A stretch of 64,000 nt of DNA from Camellia lanceoleosa (GCA_025200525.1 CM045761.1:206915870-206979869), one strand, 5' to 3'; counted from the stretch's first letter, positions 1 to 10,870 are shown. A program made the numbers and translations. Notes: generated by a model from the letters alone, not told the origin.

Positions 1-45
1 GTGTTCAGTATATTGGCATTCACTTACAGTTCTATTGCACTGTAG

Positions 46-759
46 TTGAAATCTTCTTTGCTGCTTCACAAAGATGGAACCAGTCCTGTTGTTGAAGATA
101 TTAGGTGCAAGGTAAAGCACTTGATGCATTTTTCGTTTGCGTATAGTAAAAAAAAGGTAGATAAAATAAAATGAAAGAATGCCTCGTATATTACTTGCAG
201 AAAATGAAAGGATTCCCTTGTATTACTTTTGAATCTCTTGGATTGTCTACTTAAGAGCCTGCTAAGTGAGTAGTGTTGGATAAAGACGGTTTAGTTTAGT
301 TTCTAAAACATGGACTCTTTTGTCAAATGATAATTACTCTCATGAAATGTTGTCAGAAGACACAAGCTTTTGTTTTCAAAAATTTTCCTTCTCGGTAAAG
401 ACCCAGATTGTTTGGCGTAATTCATTATGTTCTTGTAGCTACTTACGTACGGGAGAATAATCCCATTCGCTGAATTGTTTGCCATAATTGATGCTGTAGA
501 TGCTAGCACTGCCAAAGGTGTGGCAATTCGTTTTATATTTGATCAGGTACAGATTAATGCATCCCCATTGCTAATTGCAAATTTACCTACTATGAGGGAA
601 GAATGTTTAAAAATTATTGTTTTCCTTCGTACATTCAATAGTTGTTCTAAGTCATGTTTGGCCTTTTTGCAGGATGTTGCCATCACTGCTATAGGACCCA
701 TCCAAGGTTTACCTGACTACAACTGGTTCAGGTGTAGGATCTACTGGCTCTGTTACTAG
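46..759 (+). CDS. MPPbeta: Mitochondrial-processing peptidase subunit beta, last three exons (partial gene)
   Basis: Three exons can be read: 46-111, 439-546 and 673-759 (stop TAG 757-759). All are phase 0, with GT-AG introns at 112-438 (GTAAAG..TTGTAG) and 547-672 (GTACAG..TTGCAG). The encoded tail contains SSLLLHKDGTSPVVEDI, LLTYGRIIPFAELFAIIDA, VDASTAKGVAIRFIFDQ and GPIQGLPDYNWF, which I recognise as the C terminus of plant MPP-beta. That protein is the M16-family subunit that cleaves presequences in the matrix and doubles as core protein I of the bc1 complex. The catalytic HxxEH region lies in the N-terminal half, outside the window. Several positions I expect to be basic in plant homologues are changed (for example C within NWFRCR and in the terminal YWLCY). 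This could mark a divergent paralogue or an ageing pseudogene, although no stop or frameshift is present in these exons. Confidence 0.75.
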
Positions 760-1480
760 GTTCTTTCGCATTCAGTTTTCTTCATTGTTACTCCTCACCT
801 TATTACCTTTTTCATGTGGTCTCCAAAACATTTTGTTGTTTCATAATGCAAACCAAATTCCTCGGTGAGTCCCTTGGAGGGTGGCCCCTTTATTTAATTT
901 TTGTTCCTAGATTTTTTCTCTGTAACATTGCTCTATCCGTAAAAAATAATTAAGCTGTTTTCAGTGATGTATGAGACAAAGATCAGTATAGCCAGTTAGA
1001 CTTTTGAATGTTCAATTTTTTTCATGGCATTAAAGCTTTGGTTGTATTATTACTTACAATTGTCATATGGGTGAGTAATATGTGATGATACATGCCCATT
1101 CAACTTTTTGTGTGCTCATCTCCCTATTAATAACTCTGGGTGCCATGAAATTGAGCTTTGAGTTTTGTGTTGTAAATTGATCATACTTGTGTAGTTTTTG
1201 AGCCAGAATGAATGATAGGCACGAGTTGCTGACTCTGAAGCTTTTCATCTCACCACCACTCTAGCCAGTGGCGGGCCTCACATATGAGAGGTTGGGGGTA
1301 TAACTCTCTCCAACATTGCTTCTATAGCTTATCTGTACAACTTGTCACTCATTGCAATTGTAGCTCAGCAGTTCTCCTTCACCACACCCTTAATAGTGGG
1401 CTAGATATATAAATTCTATTGGAAATTCTATATAAAAAAAATAATTATTATATTTGCACTAGTGTTGCTCCATAGCCTTC
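760..1480. other. Downstream flank of the MPP-beta gene
   Basis: AT-rich sequence without a supportable gene. It probably holds the 3' UTR and 3' flank of the peptidase gene. A stretch near 1265-1310 reads GTGGCGGGCCTCACATATGA and resembles host sequence often found in degenerate plant transposons, but I cannot assign it. The last five bases, CCTTC, are the left target duplication of the solo LTR. Confidence 0.4.
1476..1480. repeat. Left target-site duplication CCTTC of solo LTR
   Basis: CCTTC directly precedes the LTR start and is repeated exactly at 5901-5905. Confidence 0.9.
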
Positions 1481-2258
1481 TGTAGACACCCCATTTTTGA
1501 CCGCCCTTAAGACTTGGGCGCTACTGATAGTTTGCTCGGTGATGAAAGATGTGCAGGGAAAAGGTTCAATTTCTCCGGCAAGGAGAGGGGCAAATCCCAA
1601 CTTCCCACCCCTTTTTGAACCAAAGCTATTTTGAATGGTTTTTAGACCTTAAAACCCTCTCTTTCAAAACTTTTTTGAAATAAAGTTCCTACGATGTTCT
1701 GACACTCGCATTTCGGTAAATGTTGCGCTTTTCGGAAAACCGAGCAAGGACAAAGTGGAGATGAATGAAAGAGAGATGAAATCTTTGAAAAATCTTTCAA
1801 AACACCTTGTTTAGGGGTTTGAAGTTGAAGAAAAGAGGAGAAGAGCGGAGAAACCAAGTTGGAGAAGAAGATAGGCAAGAATTGCTAAGAGAGGGACGAG
1901 CAGTCCTCACTAAATCAAGCTTATTTGTGTATACACTTGGATTTAAGCTATGAGGCCACCACCGTTGGAAAGAAGACTTCCAGGGCTTCATTTTTCATTC
2001 AATAATCTCTTATATCCGAGTCCGGAGGGCGGAGATATGATTGGTTGAAGTCCGGCATCATCCCAGTTGGACCGAAACTGAGCATCCTTCACCAAAACAA
2101 GCATAACTTTTTTCACAGTTTGAATTTTGATGCAAGGCTGGTTCCATTGGAAAGCTTACTTCCGGGGCTTCAATTTTGACACAAGAATGACCTGAAAAGG
2201 AGTTCATATGAAGAAGTTATGCCCGTTTGAAGTTGGACCTACAGAGCAGATTTTTCCT

Positions 2259-2320
2259 GCCGACCGGCCAAAACAAATGGCCGACCGACCAAATAGATGG
2301 CCGACCGGCCAAATAGATGG
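2259..2320 (+). repeat. GCCGACCGGCC-type short repeats in U3 of solo LTR
   Basis: Three near copies of CCGACCGGCC/CCGACCGACC are separated by AAATAGATGG or AAACAAATGG. Related CCGACCGGC motifs occur at 4474-4590, in both LTRs of the nested element and in its internal region at 42480-42570. Confidence 0.7.
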
Positions 2321-2418
2321 CGAACAACCAAGTTTGCTAGCCGATGACCTTCGAAGTATTCTCTGATTGAATGGATGCCAATGTGCGGTTGGAATGCCTG
2401 CAGACTCTGCTCCCCATG

Positions 2419-2424
2419 CACGTG
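2419..2424 (+). promoter_or_regulatory. CACGTG (G-box core) in U3 of solo LTR
   Basis: CACGTG lies about 200 bases upstream of the putative TATA box, in the context CCATGCACGTGTGTAG. The left LTR of the nested element has the same core within a 24-bp palindrome at a comparable place. Binding by bZIP or bHLH factors is inference from the motif alone. Confidence 0.4.
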
Positions 2425-2481
2425 TGTAGCTGTTTTGCACCCTTTGCACCCCTTTTGACCCTATTTTTGCACCCTTTGCTC

Positions 2482-2604
2482 AAAGCTTCTTGAGGAAGCT
2501 TTGACCCCTTGTCTTGCCTTCCTTAAGAAGCTTGCACCTTTGCATTAGCTTCTCTTAGAAGTTTGGTCCCTTTGACCCTTTTATATAGCTTCTTTGAGAA
2601 GCTT
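2482..2604 (+). repeat. Palindromic AGCTTCTT/AGAAGCTT repeats upstream of the TATA box
   Basis: Palindromes of the form AAAGCTTC-N5-GAAGCTTT (2482-2502) and AGCTTC-N5-GAAGCT (2587-2604), with an imperfect copy at 2547-2564 and a half copy near 2525, end about 20 bases before the TATA box. The alternating TTC and GAA blocks recall heat-shock elements, but the spacing does not match a canonical HSE. Confidence 0.55.
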
Positions 2605-2621
2605 TATGCCATTTCCTTGCT

Positions 2622-2630
2622 CTATAAAAG
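2622..2630 (+). promoter_or_regulatory. Putative TATA box of solo LTR
   Basis: CTATAAAAG, the best TATA box in the LTR, is followed by a pyrimidine-rich stretch (CT-rich around 2700-2740) as in plant LTR leaders. Transcription would start near 2655, placing the U3/R boundary there. This is motif-based only. Confidence 0.5.
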
Positions 2631-3129
2631 AAACCCATCCTCCTCCATTGTTTTGGTTCAGCAAAAATCAGACCTAATACATACATATAACATATATATC
2701 ACCCTCTCTCTCTATATCTCCCTCTCTATCTACATTTGGGTGTGTTAGAGTGTTCAAAGACCCTTGTTCTTGGCCTATTGCACCACACCTCATAGCCATA
2801 CACCACTACCATTGGACTGAGGTTCTTGGGAGGGTTTATTGAGCTCCAAAAGCTGGTTTTTGGCCCCTGAAGCTGCTGGTCTCGAATTTGGTCTTCAAGG
2901 GTAAGTTTCTTCCCCTTTTTAGCACTATCTTGTACCTCATTTTAGCCTGTCTTGCTTGCTGATTTGAGCTTGGTGTATAACATAAAAAATTTCTTTTTTT
3001 TTTTTGTGTTTAAGATACTTCATTAAGACCACTTTGGTGTTTGGGGTTGTTTGACCCCTCTTAGGCCTTGTTTGGCCTCATTTTTGTGCATTTTTTGTGA
3101 GCTTCGGGACCACTTTGTATTGGCCCTCT

Positions 3130-3203
3130 CACCACTGAAATCCGAGGATTTCGGTGGTGAATGTGTTTGAGGTCCTAAGAAGGAGAGGGGTGATCCTCTC
3201 CTT
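3130..3203 (+). other. Pair of conserved hairpins in the LTR (R/U5 region)
   Basis: Hairpin 1 (3130-3159) pairs CACCACTGAAATCC with GGATTTCGGTGGTG, including one G-T pair. Hairpin 2 (3180-3203) pairs AAGGAGAGG with CCTCTCCTT around GGTGAT. Both hairpins, in the same order and orientation, are present in the diverged LTRs of the nested element (38200-38284 and 50191-50275, minus sense). A structural RNA role such as termination, dimerisation or packaging is inference. Confidence 0.6.
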
Positions 3204-4473
3204 TGTTGTCTTGTTTACTAGCATGTTTGGCCCTTCAAAGGAGCCCTTATTTGCACACTTCTTGAGCTCGGTTCAGGCATTTTTTAGTGGGTTTTAGAAC
3301 CCCCATAAGCCATTTCTAGAGTTGTTTTGGTCATGTTGAATGTCCCTCTTGCATGTGTATAACAACCCCTTGCATGGCCTTCCAAAGGAGCACCTCATTC
3401 TAACATGTGTTGGCTCTATTTCAGTGGGTATTTGGTGTTTATTTAGCATGTTTTATCTCTGTCCCATGTCAGTTTGTTGACCCTTGGCATGCATCATACA
3501 CTTGCTTTGTATTCCTCTATTTTGCCTAGAAATACATCTTGCCTTTGGACCACCATGCTTGCATATTTTGGCTTAGCTTTGTGAAGTTTTTGGTCATGTT
3601 TTAACATGCTTAAGGTCTGTCTTGAGTCTTTGGAGTCATGCTTTCCATGCTTTGTATAGCTTCTTTGCATTCTAGCTTACTAGCCTTGGGTGTGTAGGTC
3701 ACTAGCATGCTTTACTTGGCTTGTTCTCATGATTTGGCATCATTGGAGACCACATTTCAGTCCATGTTCTATGCTTGCATACTTGCATTTTCCATCCCTT
3801 TCATGCTTTGAAGAGTTGATGGCTTATGCTCCATGTTTAAGGCCTTGTGCATGCATGCTTGTGTTTGTTTTCATGCCTTTGTTGCATCATTTTGGCCACT
3901 GTTTTGGACCTAGTAGAGAGCTGTCCAAGTTAGTGTAAGACCATCCTTTGCATGTTGATACATGCTCACCTTGTGTGTTGTGGCATACTTGTGTATTGTT
4001 GCATGTTTAGGTTGCTTAATATGATGCATGCCTTGCACACTTGCATGCTTAGATCACATCTTGTATGCTTGTCACTCCCATTATTATTCCATATCTTGCA
4101 CACTTGCTCACTTAGGCTGTGTGCCTAACATGCATTGTGCATTACTTGCTTGCATGCCCATGTTGCATACTTAGTTAACATGCCTAGGTCGCATTGCATG
4201 AGCATACATGCCTTGCCTCTTGAATTGAGTATGATGGAGGTTGGGTTTCACTTGTTTGTTTGATGTGTATCTCATTTGAAATCAAAGTGCATACTTGGTT
4301 TCTTGGGCCATCACGCATTGAAATGCGCGATTGGTGGTCCGAGAATCGAGAACCATGTCCCTTTGAGTCACAAACATGATAAGGGATGAGTTGGTGCACA
4401 CATTTGCTTGAAATGCATTGCGATACCATGTTTTGCCCTCTGCTGCTGTCAAAACAGGTTTCTGCAGGAAGTT

Positions 4474-4590
4474 TTGGCCGGTCAGCTACATGGAGTGTTG
4501 ACCGACCAATTATTGATGGCCGATAGCTCAACAAATGGCCGGTGATCATTCCCTTTGGCCGGTGGTGTTTCTACTTGGCCGGTGATGCTC
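4474..4590 (+). repeat. GGCCGGT-rich short repeat cluster near the LTR 3' half
   Basis: Repeated GGCCGGTCA, GACCGACCAA, GGCCGATAG, TGGCCGGTGAT and TGGCCGGTGGTG units. This is the same motif family as at 2259-2320 but mostly in the opposite orientation, so the two clusters could base-pair across the LTR transcript. Confidence 0.55.
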
Positions 4591-5900
4591 CCTAGTGTCC
4601 AGAGAAGCATTCTTGGGACTTGTGCAATTTCGAGGGCAAAGCGATGTAAACAGAGGCAACGTGCCATGGCAATGGATTTCGGCGAGGCCAATCCGAGCAT
4701 GCGTGCATCCTCTTCCCGAGGCCTTTTCGCTTTCCTTAGCTTAGTTAATTTGTTAATTAATTAAGTGGTGCGTAATCATTAATTAGCTTGTAGGTTAATT
4801 AATTTGTATATTCTTTGGTCCCTCGGCGAGGGTAAATTTGTAATAAGTGTGGGTGAGTGTGTGCATGTCTTCCAACCCCACTTCTTTCTCCCTTTACTTA
4901 CACTTTCAATGGTTAGTACTAGGGCATATTTATTTTAGCATCCTTATGCTATGCATGCGTGCATCATTCATCTGTACTGCATGCACCGGGCTCGGTGCAT
5001 CATACTAACTGCATTGTACTTCAATTCCAACTTGAATACGTGTTATTTGTAGCATTTCACATGTCATTGTAGATTAGCCGAGCCTATTCTAGCGAAATTC
5101 CGTATGTGATGCATTAGCCATTTTTAACATGAACTAGGATCATGCATGATTACTAACTAGTTTCTGTTTTGGCACGGAGTACTAGGTAAGCTTTTATGCT
5201 TTAGCATGCCACATGCGTGTGAGTGTTGCCATAATAGCGTGATTGCCATGAGGCTAGCTGCTTATGTGATATAACTGCTTGAATGTCTGTGGATGGAGGT
5301 TGAATTACCTAAATTGGAATAGTGCATTAAAACTGTGAGTTTTAAGCCTACTAGATAGTGGCAAAACCACCTTTTCTAAAGCCCACTTGAGGGTGGCAAA
5401 ATCTGTATTTTAGCCTACTTGAGAGTAGCAAACCATTATCAAAACAAACATGAAATGTTTTGTTCCAATTTAGGCGATTTGGTCTATACTTGTTTGCTGT
5501 GCGCATAACATAGTAAATCTAGGCTAATAACCGGAATAAGAACACATAACGTTTTCAAAATTGGATATCATGATTAGTAGAGGCCGGTCTTCGGACCGGG
5601 CGAGAGGGGGTGCTCATAACTGACCTTCCCCAATCGTACCCAAGTTCCCGAGCCGAGGCAACTTTGGTGATGACGGACACGTGGCCTTTGGCACCGAGTC
5701 AAGGTTTCCTAAATTTCCCCATTAAAAAATATTTAGGTGGCGACTCTGTATCTAGCAAAGCAGTCCATGTTTGGCACTTCTTTCAAAATCTATTTTTCTC
5801 AAAAAGATTTGCCGGATTTGGACTCTTTGGTTCAGATTTAGAACCGTGACACAAAATCGAGTCCGAACTGTAGCGCGAGGTCCCTCGCGGGCATGTTACA

Positions 5901-5905
5901 CCTTC
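5901..5905. repeat. Right target-site duplication CCTTC of solo LTR
   Basis: Exact copy of 1476-1480. Removing 1481-5905 restores a continuous host sequence. Confidence 0.9.
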
Positions 5906-6602
5906 TAAATTGCACCTACTCTCCTTTTATACAAGTTGATTTGAGAGAGAATACAGTTCCAATCATAATAGTTGTGGATTACATTTAGCAATTTCTATTA
6001 AATTTGCCGGAGAGAGTTGAGTGATGGTAAAATCCCTCACTATATACTCACCAGGGTCATTATAAAAAGATACACAAGTCTTCTAATCATATGACGAGAA
6101 TTTCAAAGTCTACCATATGAACCATATTAGAATTCACCAAAGAATTATCATTGCATGAAAGTAAGTAATGTCACATTTGTAAACAACGTCAGGAAGCCCA
6201 CATTTTGGCTCCATCCATACCTGCACATCTTACCTATATAACATGTTGGTTTATCAAATTATATGCATATTCTCTCATATGCTAATCACATTTAAGATGT
6301 CTAACCACACAAAGAGTTGCAACAATAATGACAAACCAATGAGTTCTGTCTCAACATGGCACATACACATTAAACAATGGACAAAAAAATGGGATAATCA
6401 ATACCATTGACCCAACCAACTTACATGATTTCCAGAAAAAAAAGAAAAAAAAAGAAAAGAATTTACATGAGGGAATCAATTACACAAATTGCTCCTCTGC
6501 CACACAACCTTGTGAAATATATGGTAGTACTGGTTTTGCATCAAAAAAATGAGATACAAATAGATCAGGCTGAGGTACGGATATCTCGTTTTCTTTAAGG
6601 CT
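5906..6602. other. AT-rich host DNA between solo LTR and plastid insertion
   Basis: Continuation of the host sequence left of 1481. No gene is recognisable. It contains an A-rich tract at about 6428-6462 (runs of A broken by G). It ends where the plastid-like sequence starts. Confidence 0.5.
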
Positions 6603-6614
6603 CAGCTCGGCCTA
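6603..6614 (+). pseudogene. trnY-GUA: 3' remnant of plastid trnY-GUA
   Basis: CAGCTCGGCCTA corresponds to the last bases of plastid tRNA-Tyr (T-arm and acceptor 3' strand, normally ending GGCCCA). The rest of the gene is missing, so the plastid fragment starts inside trnY. Confidence 0.6.
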
Positions 6615-6726
6615 ATAAATAATTCACCAATCTACCATGAGATGGTATAACCCCTTGTCCTTCAGAAATACCTAATACAGAGGAATAAAAAAGAATCCAA
6701 TTTTTTGCTATATCCCTTATTTCCCT

Positions 6727-6800
6727 GGGATTGTAGTTCAATTGGTCAGAGCACCGCCCTGTCAAGGCGAAAGCTACGGGTTCGGGTCCGTTCAGTCCCG
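6727..6800 (+). tRNA. trnD-GUC: Plastid-derived tRNA-Asp(GUC), decayed nuclear copy
   Basis: 74 nt beginning GGGATTGTAGTTCAATTGG and ending CAGTCCCG, with anticodon GTC in CCCTGTCAAGG. It matches plastid trnD-GUC with about six substitutions as I remember the canonical gene. One makes a C-A mismatch at the foot of the anticodon stem, one lies before the T-arm, and four cluster in the T-loop and 3' T-stem, leaving two mismatches in the T-stem. It is probably not functional. Confidence 0.9.
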
Positions 6801-7628
6801 ACGGATCCAATAAATACATCAATTCAACTCTCTCTTTTCTGTGAAAGGTGAGACAGGGGAAAGGGCAGGATTTCATCCCCCAGGGGATCTTTTTTTTATT
6901 TTTTCTTTCGCATTTCTCATCAAATTTGAATTTGAAAAATCGATTTCATTTAAATTGCATGCTAAGCTTTTGATCTATGTTTCCCAGTCCTAATAATCTA
7001 AGGAAGGAAGATAAAAGAAAGATAAAGATCAACCAAGGATCCCACCCCTCTTAGCGAGGGAATTAATAAAGTTTTCCTTCCTATTTATTTGATTTTAGGA
7101 GTTTCGTCGAAAACCCTAAATTGATGGAATATTCGATCTTTTCTACCGAGATTCATCTTTAGCCCACTTCTTTGTCTTCCAAGAAAATTAGATCATTAAA
7201 AAATGGAGTTTAGAACTTAACTTCTTTCTTTTTCCATTTCACTTCTATTTTTTATTTGGGTTTGTGACTAATGGAAGTGGAATGGTGGTCAGATGATACT
7301 TCGTCAGAATCAGATGATGATACAAAGAAGGCGTAGGGTAGGTTATAGAAAAGAACAGAACAGAATAATAAAAAAAAGAATTCTTGGTTGGATCAGGAAT
7401 CCACTTTTGGATTTGGTATGGATAAAAGATCTTCCTAGGGTATACTATTCAATTCTCGATGATGAACTGATTTGGTAGCTCCGATATTGTTATTCATGAT
7501 ATTGATCCGATTCGATATCATCGAGAGGTAATTCATCAATTCCATTGAATTTACAGGCGAAAGATTTATCATCTCTATGGGATTAAATCCCGAGTTGTTG
7601 TATTGTGAAGTAAAAAAACGATGAGATT
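6801..7628 (+). other. Plastid trnD-psbM intergenic spacer (nuclear copy)
   Basis: AT-rich sequence between trnD and psbM with the homopolymer runs and short direct repeats typical of plastid spacers. No gene. The open frame at 7293-7478 is a chance frame in the spacer. Confidence 0.75.
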
Positions 7629-7733
7629 ATGGAAGTAAATATTCTTGTATTTGTTGCTACTACACTGTTCATTCTAGCTCCTACTACCTTTCTACTTATC
7701 ATTTACGTAAAAATAGTAAGTCAAAATGATTAA
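7629..7733 (+). CDS. psbM: psbM, photosystem II protein M (nuclear copy of plastid gene)
   Basis: A 34-codon frame with TAA stop. The protein starts [18 protein letters not shown] and ends [11 protein letters not shown], the normal length and layout of PsbM, a one-helix subunit of the photosystem II core at the dimer interface. The transmembrane helix spans about residues 5-27. The frame is intact, unlike neighbouring trnD, but it sits in a nuclear insertion without a nuclear promoter or transit peptide, so it is most likely not expressed as a functional subunit from here. Confidence 0.93.
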   Translation: MEVNILVFVATTLFILAPTTFLLIIYVKIVSQND

Positions 7734-8674
7734 TTAATTTGAATGAAACTTGACTTCTTGACTTCTGAGTTCTTATCAATGATTGAAGAAAGAAAATGAA
7801 AAGGATTCCAATTTTGCGTCTTAAATGAAATAAGTGGACTAGAATCGGCAATATTCTATGTGATCCGATAGTATGGTAGAAAGAAAGATTCATATATTTC
7901 TTTCTACCATACTCTATTAGGTTTATTGTAGTGTATAAAGTTGGACAGTGTATAAAGTTATACTCTCTACAATATTATGTTCATATATGTAGATATCAAT
8001 TCCATATATGGAATGTACATAGCACCCAATTCTATTTCTTTGCTATATCTATTTTTTCCGATCAATCTGAAATAATCAAAAGAGAACTCTGACTCTTATG
8101 TGTCTAATTCTTAGATTGATTCATATTTCCAATATGAATCAAATCAAGTAGTTTTTTAGTTTAGCATTCCAAAGAGGTAATTGATTAAGCCATTGAAAGG
8201 AGTTATATGGGAACTTCTTTGAATTTCGAAAAAGAGTAGTAAACCTTACCCATTTTTAACGCTTGAACCATGATATGAAATGAGTCGATAAAGCATAAAT
8301 CCATTTTCTAAAATAAGAAAACAAGCGATAAATAAAAGCAGAAAAAGATAGATCACTATCTATTTCATAACTCTATTTCCCATTTGATCTAATTTATACC
8401 GTCTCCCAATTGTTTCTTTGAAAGAGTCGGGAGTATTATATTCTTTTCTTGACTAGGGGTTTGCCAAAAAAAAAGAACTTCTTTTTGCACTTTTTCCATA
8501 AAAAAGCCAATTATCCATCCAATCTAATATTGATTCAATGCCTGAGCACTTAGAGACTCTCGTGAGTCCGTATATAAATTCTGCCCCTTCTATCACTAGA
8601 ATCTTTCCTTGCATCTAGGATTCAGGGATTTACAATCTTTTAGAAAACCCCTAGACTTGATGCTTAGAATCAAA
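7734..8674 (+). other. Plastid spacer downstream of psbM (nuclear copy)
   Basis: AT-rich sequence with plastid-like features, including an inverted pair of TCTTTCTACCATAC-type segments near 7871-7915 that may be the psbM 3' stem-loop. It contains no gene and ends before petN. Confidence 0.65.
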
Positions 8675-8694
8675 CAAGTATCAACAAGTATCAA
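8675..8694. repeat. 10-bp tandem duplication at the plastid-satellite junction
   Basis: CAAGTATCAA occurs twice in tandem (8675-8684 and 8685-8694), exactly where the plastid sequence stops and the satellite starts (satellite CAAAACAG from 8692). Such filler duplications with microhomology fit end-joining repair. Confidence 0.6.
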
Positions 8695-10019
8695 AACAGT
8701 ACGATGCGCAAAAGAGCGTGAGTGGTAAACTGCACAACGCAGTGTGATGCTCAAGGAAGCATGAGTGATAAACAGTACAAAAAAGTGCGCTGCACATCAC
8801 AGCTCGAGTGACAAACTGCACAAAACAATGCGATGCGCAAAATAGCATGAAGGATAAACTGTACAAAATAGTGCGATGTGAAAAACTGTGCGAGGGTAAA
8901 CTACACAAAAGCGATTGCAAAGCGCAAAAGCGGCCGCAGCGATAAAGCTGTACAAAAGCGATTGCCGCCAAAAAAGCGGTAGAGTGATAAGCAGCACAAA
9001 ACAGTCGTGCGATCGCATAGCGCGAGTGTGAACTGCACAAAACAGTGCGATGCGCAAAATAGCGCGAGTGTCAACTGCACAAAACAGTGCGATGCGCAAA
9101 ATAGCGCGAGTGATAAACTGCACAAAACAGTGCGATGCGCAAGAAAGCGCGAGTGATAAACTGCACAAAACAGTGCGATGCGCAACATAGCGCGAGTGTG
9201 AACTGCACAAAACAGTGCGATGCGCAAAATAGCGCGAGTGTCAACTGCACAAAACAGTGCGATGCGCAAAATAGCGCGAGTGATAAACTGCACAAAACAG
9301 TGCGATGCGAACCATAGCGCGAGTGTGAACTGCACAATATAGCGCAAGTGTCAACTGTACAAAACAATGCGATGCGTAAAATAGCACGAGCGATAAACTG
9401 CACAAAACAGTGCGATGCGCAAAATAGCACGAGGGACAAACGGCACTAAACTGTGCGATGTACAAAATAGCGTAAAGGTAAAGCGCGAAAGCGATTACAA
9501 AAGCGCAAAAAGCGGCCTGGCGATAAAGCGCACAAAAGCGAGCCATGCATAAAATAGTGCGAGTGATAAAGCGCACAAAAGCAGCGGTCGCGATCGCAAA
9601 ATAAGCGGGGTGTGAAGCGCACAAAAGCAGTGGCGATCGCACAAAACGGACGATACACAAAATAGCGCGAGTGACAAAGCGCACAAAGCAGGCGATCGCC
9701 AAAATAACACAAGTGTAAATGACAAAAAGCGGCGATCGCAAAATAAGCATAAGTGTAAACTGCACAAAACAGTGCGATGCGGAAAATAACGTGAGTGATA
9801 AACTGCACAAAACAGTGCGATGCGCAAAATAGCACGAGTGTAAACTGCACAAAACAGGGTGATGAGAAATAGAGCACGAGGGATAAACTGCACAAAAGCA
9901 AGCGAGGGAAGCGATAAAGCGCAAAAAAGTGCAAAAGCGGCGGGAGTGATAAAGCGCCAAAAGCGGTCACGATGCGCAAAATAAGCGCGGGTGATAAAGC
10001 GCAAAGCGGTCGTCGCGCA

Positions 10020-10870
10020 AAATAACACGAGTGGTAAATTGCACAAAATAGTGCGATGCGCAAAAAACCGCGACTGATAAATTGGACAAAACAGTTCGAT
10101 GCGTAAAATAGCGCTATTGATAAACTGCACAACACAGTGCGATGCACAAGAAAATGGTGTGATAAACTGCACAAAACAGTGCGATGCGCAACATAGCGCG
10201 AGTGTGAACTGCACAAAACAGTGCGATGCGCAAAATAGCGCGAGTGTCAACTACACAAAATAGTGCGATGTGCAAAATAGCGCGAGTGATAAACTGCACA
10301 ACACAGTGCGATGCGCAAGAAAGCGCGAGTGATAAACTGCACAAAATAGTGTGATGCGGAACATAGCGCGAGTGTGAACTGCACAAAACAGTGCGATGCG
10401 CAAAATAGCGCGAGTGATAAACTGCACAAAACAGTGCGATGCGCAAAAGAGCGCGAGTGGTAAACTGCACAACGCAGTGTGATGCTCAAGAAAGCGCGAG
10501 TGATAAACTGTACAAAACAGTGCGATGCGCATCACAGCGCGAGTGATAAACTGCACAAAACAGTGCGATGCGCAAAATAGCGCGAGGGATAAACTGCACA
10601 AAACAGTGCGATGTGCAAAACAGCGCGAGGGTAAACTGCACAAAACAGTGCCAAGCGCAAAACAGCGCGAGCGATAAACTGCACAAAACAGTGCCACGCG
10701 CAAAACAGCGCGAGTGATAAACTGCACAAAACAGTGCGATGCGCAACATGGCGCGAGTGTGAACTGCACGAAACAGTGCGATGCGCAAAATAGCGCGAGT
10801 GTCAACTGCACAAAACAGTTCGATGCGCAAAATAGCGCGAGTGATAAACTGCACAAAACAGTGCGATCTT
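10020..10870 (-). repeat. Homogeneous type A satellite block
   Basis: About 20 nearly identical monomers with AGTGCGATGCGCAAAATAGC and linkers TGATAA, TGTGAA, TGTCAA, GGATAA and GGTAA. Variant CAACATAGCG units are usually followed by the TGTGAA linker, giving a regular three- or four-monomer order. A neighbouring stretch shows the interval directly: TGTGAA linkers at about 9024, 9194 and 9321 are 170 and 127 bp apart. Confidence 0.85.

Larger units (their letters stand above)
1481..5900 (+). mobile_element. Solo LTR of a Tat/Ogre-like Ty3/gypsy retrotransposon, 4420 bp
   Basis: It begins TGTAGACACCCCATTTTTGA and ends GGGCATGTTACA, flanked by the perfect 5-bp duplication CCTTC. The same termini, and long collinear segments near both ends, occur in reverse complement in the LTRs of the complete element at 35.5-51.2 kb. 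An example is the 5580-5900 stretch carrying GGCGACTCTGTA and TTTGGACTCTTTGGTTCAG. No internal region follows, so this is a solo LTR left by LTR-LTR recombination. It is about 0.7 kb longer than the LTRs of the nested element, so it belongs to a different subfamily. The sense strand carries a TATA box near 2622, palindromic repeats just upstream, and two conserved hairpins near 3130-3203. The short open frames inside it are not convincing genes. Confidence 0.92.
6603..8691 (+). other. Nuclear copy of plastid DNA (NUPT), trnY end - trnD - psbM - downstream spacer
   Basis: Order and strands match the plastid large single-copy region: 3' end of trnY-GUA (CAGCTCGGCC at 6603), trnD-GUC (6727-6800), an AT-rich spacer, then psbM (7629-7733) and the spacer that leads toward petN in plastomes. 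petN itself is not reached. The segment lies between LTR-bearing host DNA and a nuclear satellite, and trnD has mutations that disrupt its stems, so it is a nuclear insertion and not plastid sequence. The right edge joins the satellite through a 10-bp duplication. Confidence 0.9.

Noticed and set aside
4184..4549. 121-aa minus frame in the solo LTR
   Set aside because: Antisense to the LTR, no domain, no conservation in the other LTRs at protein level that I can see.
7293..7478. Possible extra plastid ORF between trnD and psbM
   Set aside because: Plastid genomes have no conserved gene here; the frame is AT-rich spacer.
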